This document shows, one piece after another, positions 8,727 through 12,040 of a stretch of DNA of 12,040 nucleotides (within the stretch, counting starts at the first letter, position 1; each line of letters begins with the position of its first letter). Location: NCBI GenBank assembly GCA_018296165.2, contig JACKQL020000300.1, forward strand, positions 1-12,040, given 5' to 3'. A program made the position numbers and the translations under genes. The notes beneath the pieces are model-generated. The model was not told the DNA's origin and made no database searches. It saw only the letters and a program-made list of their open reading frames with translations. This DNA is from Termitomyces sp. T153 (lineage: Eukaryota > Basidiomycota > Agaricomycetes > Agaricales > Lyophyllaceae).

Positions 8727-8731
8727 GAGAT
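8727..8731. repeat. Target site duplication of Gypsy element, right copy (GAGAT)
   Basis: Follows the CTGACA end of the right LTR; differs from GATAT at 2611-2615 by one base. Its last T completes a Leu codon with 8732-8733. Confidence 0.8.
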
Positions 8732-9514
8732 TGAACTGGGATGTGATACAAGTAGACACCAAAATAGCATTTCTAAATTGAACATTACCTGAGGAGGAGC
8801 AGATCTATATGAAATAGCCAAGCAGTTTTGATGAAAAAGAGAAGGAGAACTGGGTTTGTTGATTGTTGCAGCTTATATATGGTATGAAGCAGGCAGGTAG
8901 AATCTAGAACAGAACCTTAGATGAAGTGATGAAGAAACTTGGATTTACTAGGTTGAAATGTGAGGCTTGCTTGTACTATCATAAGACTGATAGAGGCATA
9001 GTAATCATGGGGGTGCATGTGGATGATTTTTTATCTATAGCAAATTCAAAGGAGGCCAATGAGCATTTCAAGAAACAATTGGAGGAAACTTAAATGATTT
9101 CAGACTTGAGAACTCCATGCTATATTGTTGGAATGATGCTAAAGTGGAATCACTCAAGAAGACTGATTTTCTTATCACAAACTCTCCTCATTGATTGTTT
9201 AATATTGCAATATGAACAATTTAATGCATCCCCACTGTTAGTACAAAATAACTGGAACTGAAATTGTGGCAATGGACAGGTCAAAACTCACCAGTGATGA
9301 ACTTCAGAAATTAGCACAGATACCCTACCAAAATGTCATTGGCAGATTGCTTTTGCTGGCAATATCACAAGGCCCAATATATAGTATGCTCTACAACAAT
9401 TGTTGCAATTCTTTGACTGTTATACAAGTACTCACTAGCATGTTACAATACAAGTTGTCTACTATTCAAAGGGAACACAAAACTTACATTTATGTTTGGG
9501 AGGAGATGTACTGA
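8732..9514 (+). pseudogene. Copia reverse transcriptase, remainder, broken
   Basis: This continues the RT from 2615. The first catalytic Asp is in the NWDVIQVDTKIAFLN block (about 8734-8778). The family's ...YGMKQAGRIWN block follows with stops for an Arg-like and the Trp codon, then TLDEVMKKLGFTRLKCEACLY in pieces. The YxDD equivalent is HVDD (9016-9027) and is intact, followed by FLSIANSKEANEHFKKQ. One frame runs from 8731 to about 9250 despite at least five stops (TGA and TAG near 8779-8905, TAA near 9091). Near 9255 the frame moves by one. From there to 9514 it is open and reads MDRSKLTSDELQKLAQIPY and VIGRLLLLAIS, the usual RT to RNase H connection. In RIYSML-like sequence after it the RPD motif is lost. 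Confidence 0.92.
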
Positions 9515-10014
9515 TTAATCTCATAGGATTCACAGATTTGGACTAGGCAAATCATTTGGATGTGCAGAGGAGTATGGGTGGCTATGTGTGGTCTCTGGGC
9601 TCTGGAGTAATCTCATGGAGTATGCAGAAACAACAAATGGTGGCAGCATCATTTTATGAGGTGGAATATGCAGCTGCATTTGAGGCAGCACAGGAGTGCA
9701 TCTGGTTATGAGTGGTGATAGACATGCTAGGACAATCTGCTAGAGAAGCAACCACCATCTTATGCAACAATAACTTGGCAATTAACCTCTCAGAAGGGCC
9801 CCTTCTTTATGTGCAGGGGAAACACATTGACATTAAATATCACTTCTTACAAGGATGCATTGCATCTAACAAAATAACCATGTGCTGCATTAATACCAAG
9901 GAAGATATTGCTGACATCTTTACAAAGGCTTTCCAGCACCACAATTCTTGCATTGATCAAGGATCTTGGGGCTACAAGAGAATTCCATATGAGGAGGAGC
10001 ACTATTTACAGTGA
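9499..10014 (+). pseudogene. Copia RNase H, third catalytic Asp lost
   Basis: It degrades template RNA during cDNA synthesis. The frame starts around GGDVLINLIGFTDLD, where the first Asp (GFTD) is kept, then a TAG replaces the Trp of the family's SDWA motif. RSMGGYVWSLGSGVISWS is intact. The second residue, Glu, lies in YEVEYAAAFEAAQECIWL. After a TGA at 9709-9711 the frame stays open for 100 codons. The family's LCDNNAA box reads LCNNNLA: the Asp codon at 9766-9768 is AAC. The last Asp-containing block KHIDIKYHFL and the closing NTKEDIADIFTKAF are conserved. The end TGA is at 10012-10014, with a C-terminus that drifts from the family after FTKAF. Confidence 0.92.
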
Positions 10015-10165
10015 GGAAGAGTGTTGAGCTCATGAAAATGACACTGTAAATGGACTCCAGCCACTAACAAAATTGCAGTACATTGTTCTCATACTAGCCC
10101 CATTGTCATACTGAGAGACAATGGGATATAGATAGTTATATACCTATACAATACAAACAGACACC

Positions 10166-10311
10166 CTCAGTTGATTATAACATGGACTGAGGATGAGTCA
10201 AAACTTGCCTACATACATATCTCATACTGACTGTACCATAGATTGGATTACTTACTAGAATCCATGTTTTCTAGGTACAAAACTCAGTCAATTATATTAT
10301 GGACTGAGGAT
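10166..10311 (+). repeat. 29-bp direct repeat pair in Copia spacer
   Basis: 10166-10194 and 10283-10311 share CTCAG...ATTATA...ATGGACTGAGGAT with about four differences, 117 bp apart. Confidence 0.8.
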
Positions 10312-10344
10312 TGGATTACTTACTAGAATCTGTGTTTTCTAGGT
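10241..10344 (+). repeat. 36-bp direct repeat pair in Copia spacer
   Basis: 10241-10276 and 10309-10344 share GATTGGATTACTTACTAGAA and GTTTTCTAGGT with two differences in between (CA against TG), 68 bp apart. Again CA faces TG, the trace of an ancestral CpG. Confidence 0.85.
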
Positions 10345-10513
10345 GCCCTTAGTTCAGATTCCAACAATCTATTCCCTTTCACAACCAACTTGGCATTCGT
10401 CTAATCAAACCACTCAATACAAGCTCATTATACAATCCTGAGAAAATCTTGCACAAGCAACAGCTCAATTTTGATAATGAAGACTACTCAATTTGTCAAG
10501 AAAAAGTATTTAC

Positions 10514-10526
10514 AGGAAGGGGGGGG
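10514..10526 (+). other. Copia polypurine tract
   Basis: AGGAAGGGGGGGG, then CAAC, lies just before the TGTTG start of the 3' LTR. Position and composition fit the plus-strand primer site. Confidence 0.82.
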
Positions 10527-10530
10527 CAAC

Positions 10531-10832
10531 TGTTGTTGATAGAAATGCCCAAGCATCAGAAGAACACCAGATTCTTCATGCAATACTACCTTGAGAACAT
10601 ACTCTCCTGTTTTTGCACTACAATAGCTAAATGAATGTGTTGTATTTGTTTCACTGTGAGAGATTGTTCATCATTCAACAGTTGACTAATGTTAATAACC
10701 AGATTCTTCATGCAATACTACCTTGAGAACATACTCTCCTGTTTTTGCATTACACTAGCTAAATGAATGTGTTGTATTTGTTTCACTGTGAAAGATTGTT
10801 CATCATTCAACAATTGACTAATATTAATAACA
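10531..10832 (+). repeat. Copia 3' LTR with internal tandem duplication
   Basis: It starts TGTTGTTGATAG after the polypurine tract and ends TTAATAACA, giving TGTT...AACA ends. The start could also be 10534, since TGTTG occurs twice. It is 302 bp long, but 264 bp are two copies of a 132-bp unit, so the ancestral LTR was probably about 170 bp. The 5' LTR is outside the window, so the right end rests on the terminal repeat only; GTTGG at 10833-10837 would be the target duplication. Confidence 0.75.
10567..10830 (+). repeat. 132-bp tandem duplication
   Basis: 10567-10698 and 10699-10830 are the same length and differ at five places by my alignment (for example GCACTACAAT against GCATTACACT). The duplication lies inside the Copia 3' LTR. 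Confidence 0.92.
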
Positions 10833-10895
10833 GTTGGAGACTGGTGCTTGTCACCACTACAGGATGAATTTCTATGCTCAAAGCTATTGGACCAC
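10833..10895. other. Unassigned 63 bp between Copia and solo LTR B
   Basis: No feature recognised. It is the only stretch not assigned to an element, and may be host DNA or an older repeat. Its last five bases, ACCAC, are the left duplication of solo LTR B. Confidence 0.4.
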
Positions 10896-12035
10896 TATCA
10901 TGACCCACTCCCTGAACCCCCAAACCTTATTCCCAGTCACTTTGCTTTCCTGGAGTTCTCCCCAATGCTCCCTCAAACTCCCCTGACATTTGTTCACCCA
11001 CAGTGCCCACTCCAGGTAACTCCAACACTTCTTTGGCAAACTCTGACAGCCCCCTGGCTAACTCTGATGCATTCCCTGCAGCCTTTGATGCTTCTCCTGA
11101 GCCCTGGAGCCCTCCCCCACTGTTCTTGATGCCAGTGTATATCACAAGTATGTCACCCTGATTTACTCAACCAGCTTTGGAGCATCACAATGACCCCAGG
11201 ATGGCCTGTGTTCCCAACTGATCCCATCAGTATATCACTGCAGCCTGCCCCCTGATCACACCCAACACTCATCAACTCTGCATAGCCCCAATGAGCCCTG
11301 CTGCCAGACCTGCTACCCCCAGAGCTCTCCAGTAGTCAGTATATAAGTCATAGAATAGCATCCCATACTCTAGTCTTGATATTGCTTAATGTGACCTATG
11401 TTCTAATTATTTGTCTCTTGTGTTTCATGTCTCTTGTTACATTTTTCCTTCTCTCAGTCTCCCAGTCTTATCTCAGTCTCCTGGTCTTGCCTTGTCTCTA
11501 TCTCTGTTATTATCTTGTTATCATTTCATATCTCTGCTTCAATCTATTGTTCTCATCTCAATCTTGCCTCAACTTCATCTTGTCTCATTTAACCCTATTT
11601 CCTTTATTGTGCCCAAGTCCTTTCAACTCTAACACTGTTATGAACTCTGCACTCACAATTATGATGCTAAACATTCTTAACTAACCACAGACCTCACTAT
11701 TCACTTGGCCCCAGAACCCATCAACATCAATTGATCCCCCATCAAACTCCAGCCCCACTCCCATCACTTGTGTAGCCTCCATTTGCCCTGCACCCCCAGT
11801 ACTTGCTTCTGGACCTGTACCTGAGTCTTCCCCAACTCCAATCCTTTGTTGTACCTTGTCCTAGACTTCCCTGGACCACCCCAGACTTGTTCAGACTGCT
11901 CTTCCTTGCTTATCCTCACCAGTATCTGAAGTCTGGACCTTCACCAAATGCCAGGTTATCAGTGCAGGATGTTGTGTCCACCTAGTAAGGACTTGCCTAG
12001 TTAAGCTGAGCCCCTGTGGTCAGCAGAACCTGACA
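10896..12035 (+). mobile_element. Solo LTR B (same 1.1-kb family as LTR A)
   Basis: A 1140-bp block ends GAACCTGACA and begins TATCATGACCC, where the sister has TGTCACAACCC on the matching strand, so the first TG has become TA. Perfect ACCAC duplications flank it (10891-10895 and 12036-12040). It is the inverted relative of 747-1826 along its full length, about 60 bp longer. No coding domain is visible. The order TATA box (11340), long CT-rich tract (about 11400-11590) and terminal TGACA suggests the + orientation. A block at about 10970-11110 contains loosely repeated CTCTGA/CTCCAAC-type units, matching the Ser/Asn/Pro-like repeats seen in LTR A. Confidence 0.9.
11340..11347 (+). promoter_or_regulatory. 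TATA-like box of solo LTR B
   Basis: TATATAAG in AGTCAGTATATAAGTCATAG, the same context as in LTR A at 1366-1373, with a pyrimidine-rich stretch beginning about 60 bp downstream. It is a plausible LTR promoter element by conservation only. Confidence 0.5.
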
Positions 12036-12040
12036 ACCAC
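12036..12040. repeat. Target site duplication of solo LTR B, right copy (ACCAC)
   Basis: Matches 10891-10895 exactly and is the last five bases of the window. Confidence 0.9.

Larger units (their letters stand above)
10015..10513 (+). other. Copia 3' untranslated spacer
   Basis: About 500 bp between the RNase H stop and the polypurine tract. It is AT-rich and I see no coding signal. It holds two interleaved pairs of direct repeats (see the next entries) and the only CpG found outside the Gypsy element (10398-10399). Long spacers here are usual in fungal Copia elements. Confidence 0.7.
1..10832 (+). mobile_element. Ty1/Copia retrotransposon, decayed, 5' end outside window
   Basis: The element is seen in three pieces, 1-746, 1827-2615 and 8727-10832, separated by a solo LTR and a Gypsy element. 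Domain order is GAG-pre-integrase, integrase, reverse transcriptase, RNase H, then a long untranslated spacer, a polypurine tract and a 3' LTR. Integrase before RT is diagnostic of Copia (Pseudoviridae type). Each gap closes in frame when the insert and one target duplication are removed, so the pieces are one element. The gag, protease and 5' LTR lie left of the window. All domains carry stops or shifts, so it is not autonomous. Confidence 0.93.

Noticed and set aside
11376..11684. A 102-codon hydrophobic frame that could look like a membrane protein
   Set aside because: It is translated from the CT-rich tract of solo LTR B, which forces Leu, Ser and Phe codons; the sister LTR does not keep it.
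747..12035. The inverted 1.1-kb blocks as terminal inverted repeats of one 11-kb DNA transposon
   Set aside because: The outer flanks GAATT and ACCAC do not match each other, whereas each block has its own perfect 5-bp duplication and TG/CA-type ends. No transposase lies between them.
1..12040. Classic RIP (CpA to TpA) as the cause of the decay
   Set aside because: CpA and TpG are abundant and the loss is concentrated in CpG; paired differences are CA against TG and not CA against TA. Some TGG-to-TAG stops are not CpG changes, so other mutations contribute.
1..12040. CRISPR arrays, tRNA or rRNA genes, host protein-coding genes
   Set aside because: The repeats present are LTRs, one tandem pair and short element-internal repeats. 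No cloverleaf or rRNA-like sequence was seen, and every recognisable protein fragment belongs to a retroelement.

Overview
This window is a nest of decayed LTR retrotransposons. I see no intact gene and no host gene. The domain order and wording of the elements (a Ty1/Copia polyprotein, and a chromodomain-bearing Ty3/Gypsy chromovirus with a CCHC Gag) resemble elements common in mushroom-forming basidiomycetes (Agaricomycetes). That assignment is inference from family resemblance; nothing here identifies a species.

Layout. The base layer is a Ty1/Copia element on the + strand. It enters from the left edge inside its integrase and ends with a 3' LTR at about 10531-10832. It has been split twice. 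A 1080-bp solo LTR (747-1826) sits inside it with a perfect 5-bp duplication GAATT. A complete 6.1-kb Ty3/Gypsy element on the - strand (2616-8726) is inserted in its reverse transcriptase, flanked by GATAT and GAGAT. In both cases, removing the insert and one copy of the duplication restores the Copia reading frame exactly. A second copy of the 1.1-kb solo LTR, in the opposite orientation, lies beyond the Copia element (10896-12035) with its own perfect duplication ACCAC. The window ends on the last base of that duplication.

The Gypsy element reads, on the - strand: 5' LTR, gag with a zinc knuckle, protease, reverse transcriptase, RNase H, integrase, chromodomain, polypurine tract, 3' LTR. 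Its pol keeps one frame from the protease to the integrase active site and breaks once, exactly there. All coding parts carry stops, frameshifts or lost catalytic residues, so nothing here should be mobile on its own.

The strongest window-wide signal is almost complete loss of CpG: by eye I find five in 12 kb. Sister LTRs differ repeatedly by CA in one copy against TG in the other, which is what two independent deaminations of one methylated CpG would leave. Two lost catalytic aspartates (Gypsy RT and Copia RNase H) are explained by the same change. The region looks like silenced, CpG-methylated heterochromatin. I found no evidence of a new biological system; the interest lies in the clean insertion history and the mutation pattern.
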